From assembly GCF_964253915.1 (NCBI RefSeq), contig NZ_CAXUSG020000020.1:1-64000 (forward strand): 64,000 bases of DNA, read 5' to 3'. Position numbers and translations under genes: made by a program. Source of the stretch: Metarhizobium sp964253915 (GTDB lineage: Bacteria; Pseudomonadota; Alphaproteobacteria; Rhizobiales; Rhizobiaceae). The notes under the pieces were generated by a model that saw only the letters and a program-made list of their open reading frames with translations, searched no databases and was not told where the DNA came from. How positions within the stretch are numbered: position 1 is the stretch's first letter; the number at the start of each line of letters is the position of its first letter. Positions 45,024-53,808 of this stretch are shown in pieces.

Positions 45024-45938
45024 CTATTCGTTCGGTTTGCGGAACAGCCGCGTCTGCTGGAAAAGACCCTCAAGCGTTTTCATGCGCTCGCGCGTTTCGT
45101 CCCACGTGGTCGATTGCACCGCCTCGATGAGCGCCTCGACGACAAAAAGGGTGACGACCGAAGAATCCCAGGCTGACGGTGCCTCGATATGGATCCGGAA
45201 GATATGGTGCGCGAACTTCGCGACCGGCGAACTCCATTGGTCCGTGAACAGGATGATCGTGCCGTCGCGGGCCTTGGTCATTTCGGCCAGCTTGATCATC
45301 TCGGTTTCGTAGCGGCGGATGTCGAAGACGACGAGAAGGTCGCCGGCATTCATGTTCAGCACATATTGCGGCCACGTGCTGGCGCCCGACGACATCAACA
45401 TCGTGTTGGGCCGGATGACCTGCATATGGGTGAAGAAGTATTCGGCCAGCGCCCCGGTGATGCGGCCGCCGACGAAGTGGACGCTGCGCTTGCGATCGGA
45501 AAGCAGGGCCGCGACTTCGTCGAAGCTTTGCGGGTCGAGGTCCGAAAGCGTCTGGCGCATGTTGGCCATGATCGCGTCGGCGAAGCGGTTGAGAACATGG
45601 GCGTTCGGCGCGCTTGCCGTCCAGCGGTCGTGCTTGGCGATCGGATTGGACAGGGTTTCTTCCAGCTCGCCGCGCAGGTTCGCCTGGAATTCCGGATAAC
45701 CCTTGTAGCCGAGCTTCTGCACCATGCGCGCAACGGTCGGCGTCGACACGCCGGCGCTTTCGGCGACGGCGGTGATGCTGCCGAGACCGGAGACCGGATA
45801 GTTTTCCAGAAGGCTTTCCGCCAGCCGCCTTTCCGCGCGCGTCAACGCGTCGTAGCGCGCACGGATGACGTCCGATACGGTTCTTGGTGTCGTTGGCACA
45901 GGCCTATGGTTCCCCTTCCGGTCTTCGCCGGCTTTCAC
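45024..45938 (-). CDS. MurR/RpiR-family transcriptional regulator
   Basis: A 304-residue regulator. The N-terminal RpiR HTH is at about 20-95 (LTRAERRLAESLLENYP, SITAVAESAGVSTPTVARMVQKLGYKG). The C-terminal SIS domain (about 130-285) has VHFVGGRITGALAEYFFTH and DLLVVFDIRRYETEMIKLAEMTKARDGTIILFTD. The SIS part normally binds sugar phosphates, but in rhizobia the group also regulates amine and amino-acid catabolism. GTG start at 45938. It is divergent from the N-formylglutamate-amidohydrolase-like gene and read toward the importer operon. Confidence 0.9.
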   Translation of the reverse strand: MKAGEDRKGNHRPVPTTPRTVSDVIRARYDALTRAERRLAESLLENYPVSGLGSITAVAESAGVSTPTVARMVQKLGYKGYPEFQANLRGELEETLSNPIAKHDRWTASAPNAHVLNRFADAIMANMRQTLSDLDPQSFDEVAALLSDRKRSVHFVGGRITGALAEYFFTHMQVIRPNTMLMSSGASTWPQYVLNMNAGDLLVVFDIRRYETEMIKLAEMTKARDGTIILFTDQWSSPVAKFAHHIFRIHIEAPSAWDSSVVTLFVVEALIEAVQSTTWDETRERMKTLEGLFQQTRLFRKPNE

Positions 45939-46077
45939 GGAATTGTAACACTCTCCGTCATGCGGGTGTCAATCTGTGTTTTGAAGAGAAATTTTCAGAT
46001 TTCGATTGACAGTTGTCTCACGGTGAAGAATTCTCTTCTTTATAAGTTTTTATTAACGTTTCGAGTGAGCGTTGCCG

Positions 46078-46851
46078 ATGCTGGTGCAATCCGGGTTATT
46101 GACGCAGGCGGAAGGTGACCCGGTCGCCGTGGTCAGGGGGGATTCCCGCAGTGCGGTGCTCCTCGTCTGCGAGCATGCATCGCGAACCCTGCCGCAGCGT
46201 CTCGGCACGCTCGGCCTTTCGGATGAAGCGCTTGTCAGCCATATCGCCTGGGATCCGGGTGCGCTGGCCGTTGCCCAGATCATGTCGAAGAGCCTCGATG
46301 CGACGCTAGTCTACCAGCGGTTTTCGCGGCTTGCCTATGATTGCAACCGGCCGCCGGAAGCACCGGGCGCCATGCCGGTTACCAGCGAGATCTACGAGAT
46401 TCCCGGCAATCGCGACCTGACGGACGAGCAGCGCGACGAGCGCACGGATGGGCTCTACCGGCCTTTCCACGATCGCATTGCCGCAATCGTCGCGGAGCGC
46501 GCTGCGCGGGGGCAAAAAACCGTTATTGTCACCATGCACAGCTTCACGCCGGTCTACAACGGCGTGGCGCGCGCGGTCGAGATAGGCATTCTTCACGACA
46601 CCGACAGCAGGCTGGCGGATGCCATGCTCGACGCCGCGGCTGGAACGGATCTTTACCGGGTGGCCCGCAACGAGCCTTACGGCCCGCAGGACGGCGTCAC
46701 GCACAGCCTCAAGCTTCACGGTCTCGCCAACGGGCTGTTGAACGTGATGATCGAGGTCAGGAACGACCTTATTCGAGATGAAAACGGCCAGGGGGTCGCG
46801 GCCGATTTTCTGACGGGACTGCTGCAGGAAAGCCTGCCAGCCCTGTCATAA
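46078..46851 (+). CDS. N-formylglutamate amidohydrolase family protein
   Basis: A 257-residue zinc hydrolase of the FGase family. Seen are VLLVCEHASRTLP (metal-type Glu-His), HIAWDPGALAVAQIMS, DCNRPPEAPGAMP, the RPFHDRI helix, VTMHSFTPVYNG, EIGILHDTDSRLA and the end VMIEVRNDLI. The family cleaves the amide of N-acylglutamates, with relatives acting on other glutamyl amides. In this cluster a gamma-glutamyl or N-acylglutamate product is a plausible substrate (inference). ATG at 46078 is preferred over TTG at 46072. Confidence 0.87.
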   Translation: MLVQSGLLTQAEGDPVAVVRGDSRSAVLLVCEHASRTLPQRLGTLGLSDEALVSHIAWDPGALAVAQIMSKSLDATLVYQRFSRLAYDCNRPPEAPGAMPVTSEIYEIPGNRDLTDEQRDERTDGLYRPFHDRIAAIVAERAARGQKTVIVTMHSFTPVYNGVARAVEIGILHDTDSRLADAMLDAAAGTDLYRVARNEPYGPQDGVTHSLKLHGLANGLLNVMIEVRNDLIRDENGQGVAADFLTGLLQESLPALS

Positions 46852-46976
46852 CAACCGACCCCGGGGAGCAGTGGAAGCTGCGGTCGATCCGTCAAGGCAA
46901 AGCCGGCGGGTCTTTTGGCAATCAATTGGAGACGGCCAGCGCAATTCCGCGCAAGGCCGCGAGGAGCAGGGGCACG

Positions 46977-48524
46977 ATGTCAAACTATACCGATACCGAT
47001 AAGAAGGAGGACATGAGCGTCCTCCACTCCATGGGTTATGCCCAGGAGCTTGAACGGCGCATGAGTTCGTTTTCGAACTTCGCCGTTTCCTTCTCGATCA
47101 TTTGCATTCTGTCAGGCGGCATCAATTCGCTCGCCCAGGCAACATCCGGCGCCGGTGGTGCTGCGATCGGCATCGGCTGGCCGCTCGGATGCTTCGTATC
47201 CGCCGTCTTCGCCATCGCCATGGCGCAGATCAGCTCCGCCTATCCGACAGCCGGCGGTCTCTATCACTGGGGTTCGATCCTCGGCAATCGCTTCACCGGC
47301 TGGCTGACCGCCTGGTTCAACCTGCTTGGTCTCGTCACCGTGCTCGGCGCCATCAACGTCGGCACCTACTATTTCTTCATGGGTTCCTTCGGCACGCCAT
47401 ATTTCGGCATGGAAGACAGCACGGTGACGCGGATCGTCTTCCTTGCGATCATCACCGGCCTGCAGGCACTGGTGAACCACATGGGCATCGGCCTGACGGC
47501 CAAGCTTACCGATTTCTCCGGCTACCTGATCTTCGTCACGGCGATCGCGCTTGCCGCCGTGTGCCTGATTGCCGCTCCGAGCTACGAAATCGGCCGTCTG
47601 TTCACGTTCGCCAACTATTCCGGCGAGGCCGGCGGCAACGTCTGGCCGACGACATCGGGCACTTGGGTGTTCCTGCTCGGCCTGCTTCTGCCGATTTACA
47701 CGATCACCGGCTACGACGCTTCTGCTCATACCTCGGAAGAAACCATCAAGGCGGCGCATTCCGTGCCGCGCGGCATGGTGAGCTCGGTGCTGTGGTCGGC
47801 GATCTTCGGATACATCATGCTTTGCTCCTTCGTGCTGATGCTGCCGAACATGGACGATGCCGCCAAGCAGGGCTGGAACGTCTTCTTCTGGGCGATGGAC
47901 ACGCAGGTCAATGCGGTCGTCAAGGACATCCTCTACTTCGCGATCCTGGTGTGCCAGTGGTTGTGCGGTCTGGCGACGGTGACCTCGGTCTCGCGCATGA
48001 TCTTTGCCTTCTCGCGTGACGGCGGCCTGCCGGCCTCCAAGGCGCTCGCCAAGGTCAGCCCGAGCTATCGTACGCCGGTTGCAGCAATCTGGACGGGTTC
48101 CATCCTTTCGGTGCTGTTCGTCTGGGGTTCGTCGCTGGTCTCGATCGGCGAAACGCCCGTCTACACCATCGTCGTCTCGTGCACGGTCATCTTCCTGTTC
48201 TTCTCCTTCGCGATCCCGATCACGCTCGGCCTGTTCGCCTGGGGCACGTCGAAGTGGGACAAGATGGGTCCGTGGAACCTTGGGGGCGGTGTCTTCAAGC
48301 TGTTTGCCGTGCTGACGGTCCTCGCCATGATCCTGATCTTCGTCCTCGGCATCCAGCCGCCGAACGAATGGGCGCTCTACATCACCGTCGGCTTCCTGGT
48401 GCTGACCGGCGTCATCTGGTTCGGTTTCGAGAGCCGCCGCTTCCGTGGCCCGCCGATCGGCGACGAAGTTGCCCGCCGTCAGGCTGAAATCGCCGCTGCC
48501 GAAAAGGCCGTTGGCGAGCACTGA
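46977..48524 (+). CDS. APC-superfamily amine/amino-acid permease
   Basis: A 515-residue membrane protein with about 12 hydrophobic helices. The N-terminus MGYAQELERRMSSFSNFAVSFSIICILSGGINS is typical of the GABA/choline-like (UGA4/HNM1) branch of the APC superfamily. YDASAHTSEETIKAAHSVPRGM is the conserved loop. The start at 46977 has AGGAG nine bases upstream. It probably supplies the amine handled by the downstream genes. Confidence 0.9.
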   Translation: MSNYTDTDKKEDMSVLHSMGYAQELERRMSSFSNFAVSFSIICILSGGINSLAQATSGAGGAAIGIGWPLGCFVSAVFAIAMAQISSAYPTAGGLYHWGSILGNRFTGWLTAWFNLLGLVTVLGAINVGTYYFFMGSFGTPYFGMEDSTVTRIVFLAIITGLQALVNHMGIGLTAKLTDFSGYLIFVTAIALAAVCLIAAPSYEIGRLFTFANYSGEAGGNVWPTTSGTWVFLLGLLLPIYTITGYDASAHTSEETIKAAHSVPRGMVSSVLWSAIFGYIMLCSFVLMLPNMDDAAKQGWNVFFWAMDTQVNAVVKDILYFAILVCQWLCGLATVTSVSRMIFAFSRDGGLPASKALAKVSPSYRTPVAAIWTGSILSVLFVWGSSLVSIGETPVYTIVVSCTVIFLFFSFAIPITLGLFAWGTSKWDKMGPWNLGGGVFKLFAVLTVLAMILIFVLGIQPPNEWALYITVGFLVLTGVIWFGFESRRFRGPPIGDEVARRQAEIAAAEKAVGEH

Positions 48525-48548
48525 AAGCGTTCGCATCAAATCCAAAAA

Positions 48549-48580
48549 GAGAAAGCCGCTGCCCGCGCGGCGGCTTTCTA
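48549..48580 (+). terminator. Hairpin between permease and glutamine-synthetase-like gene
   Basis: Stem GAAAGCCG (48551-48558) / CGGCTTTC (48571-48578), extended by inner GC pairs, 25 bases after the permease stop. It could terminate or attenuate transcription before the downstream catabolic genes. Confidence 0.55.
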
Positions 48581-48667
48581 CCGACCGTTCTGTGCCGACT
48601 GCACGGCATAGCAAGAAACACAAAAGAGCGAAGGCGCATCGGCCTTCGACCTCGAGAGGGATAGACC

Positions 48668-50032
48668 ATGACCTATACGTTCGACGAACTGAAGAAGGAT
48701 GTCGCCGAGGGGCGCATCGACACCGTTCTGGCTTGCCAGGTCGACATGCAGGGTCGCCTGATGGGCAAACGTTTCCAGGCGGAGTTTTTCGTCGAGGGCG
48801 CCTATAAGGAAACCCACAGCTGCAACTACCTGCTGGCGACCGACATGGAGATGGACACCGTCTCCGGCTACAAGGCGACCAGCTGGGAAAAAGGCTACGG
48901 CGACTACACGATGAAGCCGGACCTTTCGACGCTGCGCCGCATTCCCTGGCTGGAAGGCACGGCGCTGGTCCTCTGCGACATTCTCGATCACCATACCCAT
49001 GAGGAAGTGCCGCATTCGCCGCGCGCCATCCTCAAGAAGCAGGTCAAGCGCCTGGAATCGCTCGGCACGAAGGCCTTCATGGCGACCGAGCTGGAATTCT
49101 TCCTCTTCGACCAGAGCTATGAAGCGGCGCAGGCCTCCGGCTATCGCGACCTCAAGCTCGCCAGCGCCTATAATGAAGACTACCACATCTTCCAGACCAC
49201 CAAGGAAGAGGATGTGATGCGCGCCATCCGCAAGGGTCTGCAGGGCGCCGACATTCCGGTGGAAAACTCCAAGGGCGAGGCGTCCGCCGGCCAGGAGGAA
49301 ATCAACGTCCGTTACGCCGATGCGCTGACCATGGCCGACCGCCACGTCATCATCAAGAACGGCTGCAAGGAAATCGCCTTCCTGAAGGGCAAGGCGATCA
49401 CCTTCCTGGCGAAGTGGCATTACAATGCCGCCGGCAGCTCGTCGCATATCCACCAGTCGCTGTGGACCGCCGACGGCAAGACGCCGCTGTTCTTCGACGA
49501 GAAGGGCAAATACGGCATGTCGGAAGCCATGCAACAATACATGGCCGGCCTGCTGTCGCATGCGAGCGAAATCACCTATTTCCTGGCGCCCTACATCAAC
49601 TCCTACAAGCGCTTCATGGTCGGCACCTTTGCGCCCACCAAGGCGGTCTGGAGCAAGGACAACCGCACCGCCGGCTACCGCCTCTGCGGCGAGGACACCA
49701 AGGCGATCCGCGTCGAATGCCGTGTCGGCGGTTCTGACCTCAACCCCTATCTAGCCATGGCGGCGCTGATCGCCGCCGGTATCGACGGCATCCAGAACAA
49801 GCTGGAACTGGAACCGGCCTTCGTCGGTGATGCCTATGGCGGCAAGGGTGTTCGCGAAATCCCGCGCACGCTGCGCGATGCGACGAAGGCGATGACGGAA
49901 TCGAAGATGCTGCGCGACGCCTTTGGCGATGACGTCATCGATCATTACACCCGCGCTGCCGAATGGGAGCAGGAAGAGTACGATCGTCGCATCACCGATT
50001 GGGAAGTGGCACGCGGCTTCGAAAGGGCGTAA
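48668..50032 (+). CDS. Glutamine-synthetase-family gamma-glutamyl-amine ligase
   Basis: A 454-residue GS-fold ligase that would join glutamate to an amine with ATP. The metal and ATP residues are in ATELEFFLFD, NSKGEASAGQEEINVRYAD, KWHYNAAGSSSHIHQSLW and SKDNRTAGYRLCGEDTKAIRVECRVGGSDLNPY. In a true GlnA the adenylylation loop NLYDLPP would be present; it is absent here, as in PuuA/GlnA4-like amine ligases. Followed by oxidising enzymes, it probably makes a gamma-glutamyl-amine as a protected intermediate. Confidence 0.9.
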   Translation: MTYTFDELKKDVAEGRIDTVLACQVDMQGRLMGKRFQAEFFVEGAYKETHSCNYLLATDMEMDTVSGYKATSWEKGYGDYTMKPDLSTLRRIPWLEGTALVLCDILDHHTHEEVPHSPRAILKKQVKRLESLGTKAFMATELEFFLFDQSYEAAQASGYRDLKLASAYNEDYHIFQTTKEEDVMRAIRKGLQGADIPVENSKGEASAGQEEINVRYADALTMADRHVIIKNGCKEIAFLKGKAITFLAKWHYNAAGSSSHIHQSLWTADGKTPLFFDEKGKYGMSEAMQQYMAGLLSHASEITYFLAPYINSYKRFMVGTFAPTKAVWSKDNRTAGYRLCGEDTKAIRVECRVGGSDLNPYLAMAALIAAGIDGIQNKLELEPAFVGDAYGGKGVREIPRTLRDATKAMTESKMLRDAFGDDVIDHYTRAAEWEQEEYDRRITDWEVARGFERA

Positions 50033-50057
50033 GGCTTTCCTGGTTTACGCCTGATTT

Positions 50058-50192
50058 GCCCCTCACCCTAACCCTCTCCCCGCCTGCGGGGAGAGGGGAC
50101 CTGCCACACCCGACGTCGAGTAACCGGAAACGGTGCGGCATAACCCCTTCTCCCCGCATGTGGGGAGAAGGTGCTGGCAGGCGGATGAGGGG
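50058..50192. repeat. RIME-like palindromic intergenic element (copy C)
   Basis: Same ends, internal CTCCCCGC hairpins and core (GCCACACCCGACG, ACGGTGCGGCAT) as copy A at 29230-29375, but inverted. It lies between the ligase and aldehyde dehydrogenase genes and would interrupt the transcript with stable stems. Confidence 0.8.
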
Positions 50193-50267
50193 CCGCCAAG
50201 CGCTCAAGAGACGATAAGGGGCCGCCGCGCCCCCGCAAGAATTTGTAGACGAGAACAGGAACAGATC

Positions 50268-51653
50268 ATGACAATGATCCAATGCATTTCCCCCGTGAAC
50301 GGGGAGGTTTACGCCGAGCGCGAGGTGATGTCGCTGGAGGCCGCATCGGCTGCGGTGGCCCGGGCACGCAAGGCGCAGAAGAGCTGGGCCAAGCGGCCGC
50401 TCGAAGAGCGCGTCCAGCTGGTCTTGAAGGGCGTTGCCCGCCTCAACGAAATGGTCGACGAGGTGGTGCCGGAAATCGCCTGGCAGATGGGCCGGCCGAT
50501 CAAGTACGGCGGCGAATTCCGCGGTTTCAACGAGCGCTCCAACTACGTCGCCTCGATAGCCGCCGATGCACTGAAGCCGCTGATCATCGAGGAAAGCGAC
50601 CGCTTCGAGCGCCGTATCGAACGCGAGCCGCACGGCGTCGTCTTCGTTATCGCGCCGTGGAACTATCCCTACATGACGGCGATCAATACGATTGCTCCGG
50701 CGCTGATGGCCGGCAATACCGTCGTCATCAAGCATGCCAGCCAGACGCTGCTAGTCGGCGAACGTATGGTGCGTGCCTTCGTCGAGGCCGGCGTGCCGGA
50801 CGACGTCTTCGTCAACCTCTTCCTTGACCACCAGACGACATCGGCGCTGATTGCCGCCAGCAACTTCAACTTCATCAACTTCACCGGTTCGGTGGAAGGT
50901 GGTCGCTCGATCGAGCGTGCCGCCGCCGGCACCTTCTCCGGCCTCGGCCTCGAACTCGGCGGCAAGGACCCGGGTTACGTGATGGAGGATGCCGATCTCG
51001 ACGCCGCCGTCGATACGCTGATGGACGGTGCGACCTTCAACTCCGGACAGTGCTGCTGCGGCATCGAGCGCATTTACGTACACGAGTCGCTCTATGATGC
51101 CTTCGTCGAGAAGTCGGTGGCCTGGGTATCGAACTACAAGCTCGGCAACCCGCTCGACGCCGAAACGACGCTCGGCCCGATGGCCAACAAGCGTTTCGCC
51201 AAGGTGGTGCGCGAGCAGATCGCCGATGCCGTCGCCAAGGGCGCCAAGGCACTGGTCGATCCGAAGCTTTTCCCGGCCGATGACGGCGGCGCCTATCTGG
51301 CACCGCAGGTCCTCGTGAACGTCGATCACTCCATGGAGTTCATGCGCGAAGAAACCTTTGGCCCGGCCGTCGGCATCATGAAGGTGACGTCGGATGCCGA
51401 AGCGCTCGACCTGATGAACGACAGCAAATACGGCCTCACCGCCTCGCTGTGGACCAAGGATCCGGAGCGCGCCGCCCGCATCGGCCGCGACATCGAGACC
51501 GGCACCGTGTTCATGAACCGCGCCGACTATCTCGACCCGGCGCTGGTCTGGACCGGCTGCAAGGAAACCGGCCGTGGCGGCTCGCTCTCCGTGCTCGGCT
51601 TCCACAACCTGACCCGCCCAAAATCCTATCATCTCAAGAAGGTGACCGCATGA
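50268..51653 (+). CDS. Aldehyde dehydrogenase
   Basis: A 461-residue NAD(P)-dependent ALDH. Features: VFVIAPWNYPYMTAINTIAPALMAGNTVVIKHA, the Glu in LGLELGGKDPGYV, the catalytic Cys in FNSGQCCCGIERIYVHE, REETFGPAVGIMKV near the C-terminus, and TGTVFMNRADYLDPALVW. GSV-type NAD+ binding turn is in FTGSVEGGRSI. AGGAA precedes the ATG at 50268. It overlaps the next gene by four bases (ATGA) and is therefore co-translated with the iron alcohol dehydrogenase. Confidence 0.9.
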   Translation: MTMIQCISPVNGEVYAEREVMSLEAASAAVARARKAQKSWAKRPLEERVQLVLKGVARLNEMVDEVVPEIAWQMGRPIKYGGEFRGFNERSNYVASIAADALKPLIIEESDRFERRIEREPHGVVFVIAPWNYPYMTAINTIAPALMAGNTVVIKHASQTLLVGERMVRAFVEAGVPDDVFVNLFLDHQTTSALIAASNFNFINFTGSVEGGRSIERAAAGTFSGLGLELGGKDPGYVMEDADLDAAVDTLMDGATFNSGQCCCGIERIYVHESLYDAFVEKSVAWVSNYKLGNPLDAETTLGPMANKRFAKVVREQIADAVAKGAKALVDPKLFPADDGGAYLAPQVLVNVDHSMEFMREETFGPAVGIMKVTSDAEALDLMNDSKYGLTASLWTKDPERAARIGRDIETGTVFMNRADYLDPALVWTGCKETGRGGSLSVLGFHNLTRPKSYHLKKVTA

Positions 51654-52801
51654 GCCTCAACATTTCCGCCAACTGGAGCTATCCGAACGCCTTCAAGCTC
51701 GGACGCGGCCGTATCAAGGAACTCGCCGACGCCTGCAAGAGCCTCGGCATGAAGAAGCCGCTGTTGATCACCGACCGGGGCCTCGCCTCGATGGCGATCA
51801 CCAAGACGGCGCTCGACATCCTGGAGGAAGCCGGCCTCGGCCGGGCGATCTTCGCCGATGTCGATCCGAACCCGAACGAGAAGAATCTCGAAGCCGGCAT
51901 CAAGGCGTTCAAGGATGGCGGCCATGACGGCGTCGTCGCCTTCGGCGGCGGTTCCGGCCTCGACCTTGGCAAGTGTGTTGCCTTCATGGCCGGACAGACC
52001 CGTCCGGTGTGGGATTTCGAGGATATTGGCGACTGGTGGACGCGGGCGAATGTCGAGGGCATCGCCCCGATCGTCGCCGTGCCGACCACGGCCGGCACCG
52101 GCTCGGAAGTCGGCCGCGCCAGCGTCATCACCAATTCCGAAACCCATGTGAAGAAGATCATCTTCCATCCGAAATTCCTGCCCGGCGTCGTCATCGCCGA
52201 TCCGGAACTGACGGTCGGCATGCCGAAGATGATCACCGCCGGCACCGGCATGGACGCCTTCGCCCATTGCCTGGAAGCCTATTGCTCGCCCTTCTATCAC
52301 CCGATGTCGGCCGGCATTGCGCTGGAAGGCATGCGGCTGGTCAAGGAATTCTTGCCGCGCGCCTACAAGGAAGGCACGGATCTCGAAGCCCGCGCCAACA
52401 TGATGTCGGCCGCCGCCATGGGCGCCGTCGCCTTCCAGAAGGGGCTTGGCGCCATCCACGCGCTGTCGCACCCGATCGGCGCGGTCTACAACACCCACCA
52501 CGGCATGACCAATGCGGTGGTGATGCCGCCGGTGCTGCGCTTCAACCGTCCGGAGATCGAAAGCCGCATCGAGCGCGCGGCCGCCTATCTCGGCATCGCG
52601 GGCGGGTTCGACGGCTTCTACGATTTCGTCCTGTCGTTGCGCTCGGAACTCGGCGTGCCGGAAAACCTGACGGCGATGGGCATCAAGCCGGATCGCATCG
52701 ACGAACTGACCGCCATGGCGCTGGAAGACCCGAGCGTCGGCGGCAATCCGGTTAAGATGACAGCGGAAAATACCAAGAAGCTTTTCCTCGATTGCTTCTG
52801 A
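51650..52801 (+). CDS. Iron-containing alcohol dehydrogenase
   Basis: A 383-residue group III (Fe) ADH. The nucleotide motif is VVAFGGGSGLDLGK and PTTAGTGSEVGRAS; the metal ligands are expected in GMDAFAHCLEAYCSP, GAIHALSHPIGAVYNTHHG. It would oxidise a primary alcohol to the aldehyde used by the preceding ALDH. ATG at 51650 forms the ATGA overlap. Last gene of the cluster, closed by a terminator. Confidence 0.93.
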   Translation: MSLNISANWSYPNAFKLGRGRIKELADACKSLGMKKPLLITDRGLASMAITKTALDILEEAGLGRAIFADVDPNPNEKNLEAGIKAFKDGGHDGVVAFGGGSGLDLGKCVAFMAGQTRPVWDFEDIGDWWTRANVEGIAPIVAVPTTAGTGSEVGRASVITNSETHVKKIIFHPKFLPGVVIADPELTVGMPKMITAGTGMDAFAHCLEAYCSPFYHPMSAGIALEGMRLVKEFLPRAYKEGTDLEARANMMSAAAMGAVAFQKGLGAIHALSHPIGAVYNTHHGMTNAVVMPPVLRFNRPEIESRIERAAAYLGIAGGFDGFYDFVLSLRSELGVPENLTAMGIKPDRIDELTAMALEDPSVGGNPVKMTAENTKKLFLDCF

Positions 52802-52828
52802 AGACCCTTTGCCCCTGCAATAGGCCTG

Positions 52829-52862
52829 GCCCGGAAGCTCTTGAGTTTCCGGGCTTTTTTCT
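52829..52862 (+). terminator. Rho-independent terminator after the alcohol dehydrogenase gene
   Basis: Stem GCCCGGAA (52829-52836) / TTTCCGGGC (52846-52854) followed by six T. Confidence 0.88.
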
Positions 52863-53019
52863 TGCCGCTCCAAAGCGACCCAAGAAATTGTGATGATAAA
52901 ACCGGTCGGGAAATTTCCACTTCATTAACCATATTTGGAAAAGATGTATGAAACGCACCATGCTCTTCCGAGGTGCTGCTTCAGAGCGATGGACTGCTCT
53001 GCCACATCAAGGATCGAAC

Positions 53020-53724
53020 ATGCCAGTCATTACATTTGCCAACACAAAGGGCGGCGCCGGCAAAACCACTGCGGTGCTTATCCTTGCAACCGAGCTTGCC
53101 CGCCAGGGATATCGCGTCACCATCCTCGATGCCGATCCGCAACACTGGATTTCGCGTTGGCATGATATTTCGGGCTCCATCCCGAACCTTTCGGTGATCT
53201 CCTACGTCACCATGGCGTCGATCCAGCAGCACATCACCGAAAACCAGGACCGGACCGATTGTTTCATCATCGATCTGCCCGGCACCCGCAACCCGCTGCT
53301 TGCCACCGCGCTCGGCCTGTCCGACCACGTGCTGATCCCGATCCAGGGCTGTGCCATGGATGCCCGCGGCGGCGCACAGGTTCTGGAACTGCTGAAATAT
53401 CTTTCCGACAAGGCGGGCATTGAGATCCCGCACTCCGTCGTTCTCACCCGCGTCAACTCACTCGTCACGACGCGCGCGCTTCTCTCGGTGAAGATGCTGC
53501 TCGCCGAGCGCCAGGTGCACGTGCTCGGCACGCCCATCATCGAACGCTCCGCCTTCCGCGACATCTTCGATTGCGGCGGTACGCTTTCGGGCATGGACCC
53601 GGTAAAGGTCAGCAATCTCGACAAGGCCATGGAAAATGCCCGGCAGTTTGCCGATGAAGTCACGCGCTACGTTCCGCTGCGCCGCGGCCGGCCGACATTC
53701 CGCCGCCTCTCCGACGCAGCCTGA
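53020..53724 (+). CDS. Orphan ParA/VirC1-like ATPase
   Basis: A 234-residue deviant-Walker ATPase. Walker A is KGGAGKTT with the signature Lys10 and Lys15; switch/Walker B parts are ILDADPQHWISRW and CFIIDLPGTRN. The early stretch resembles VirC1 of Agrobacterium (KGGAGKTTA ... DAD.. RW) more than chromosomal ParA. No parB, repABC or conjugation gene is adjacent, so the cargo positioned by it is unknown. ATG at 53020 has AAGGA six bases upstream. Confidence 0.87.
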   Translation: MPVITFANTKGGAGKTTAVLILATELARQGYRVTILDADPQHWISRWHDISGSIPNLSVISYVTMASIQQHITENQDRTDCFIIDLPGTRNPLLATALGLSDHVLIPIQGCAMDARGGAQVLELLKYLSDKAGIEIPHSVVLTRVNSLVTTRALLSVKMLLAERQVHVLGTPIIERSAFRDIFDCGGTLSGMDPVKVSNLDKAMENARQFADEVTRYVPLRRGRPTFRRLSDAA

Positions 53725-53751
53725 TATCCGCCTTCTGTAGTGCGTAAAATG

Positions 53752-53786
53752 AAAGCCCTCCGGAATTGTTTTTCCGGAGGGCTTTT
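53752..53786. terminator. Bidirectional terminator between convergent genes
   Basis: Perfect 14-bp stem AAAGCCCTCCGGAA (53752-53765) / TTCCGGAGGGCTTT (53772-53785) with a T-flank on both sides, between the ParA-like (+) and L,D-transpeptidase (-) stops. Confidence 0.9.
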
Positions 53787-53808
53787 CCATGCTTGCGAAA
53801 GCTGAGGC

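Noticed and set aside
48668..50032. Housekeeping glutamine synthetase GlnA
   Set aside because: The adenylylation-site motif is not seen, no glnB is adjacent, and the context is amine oxidation genes.
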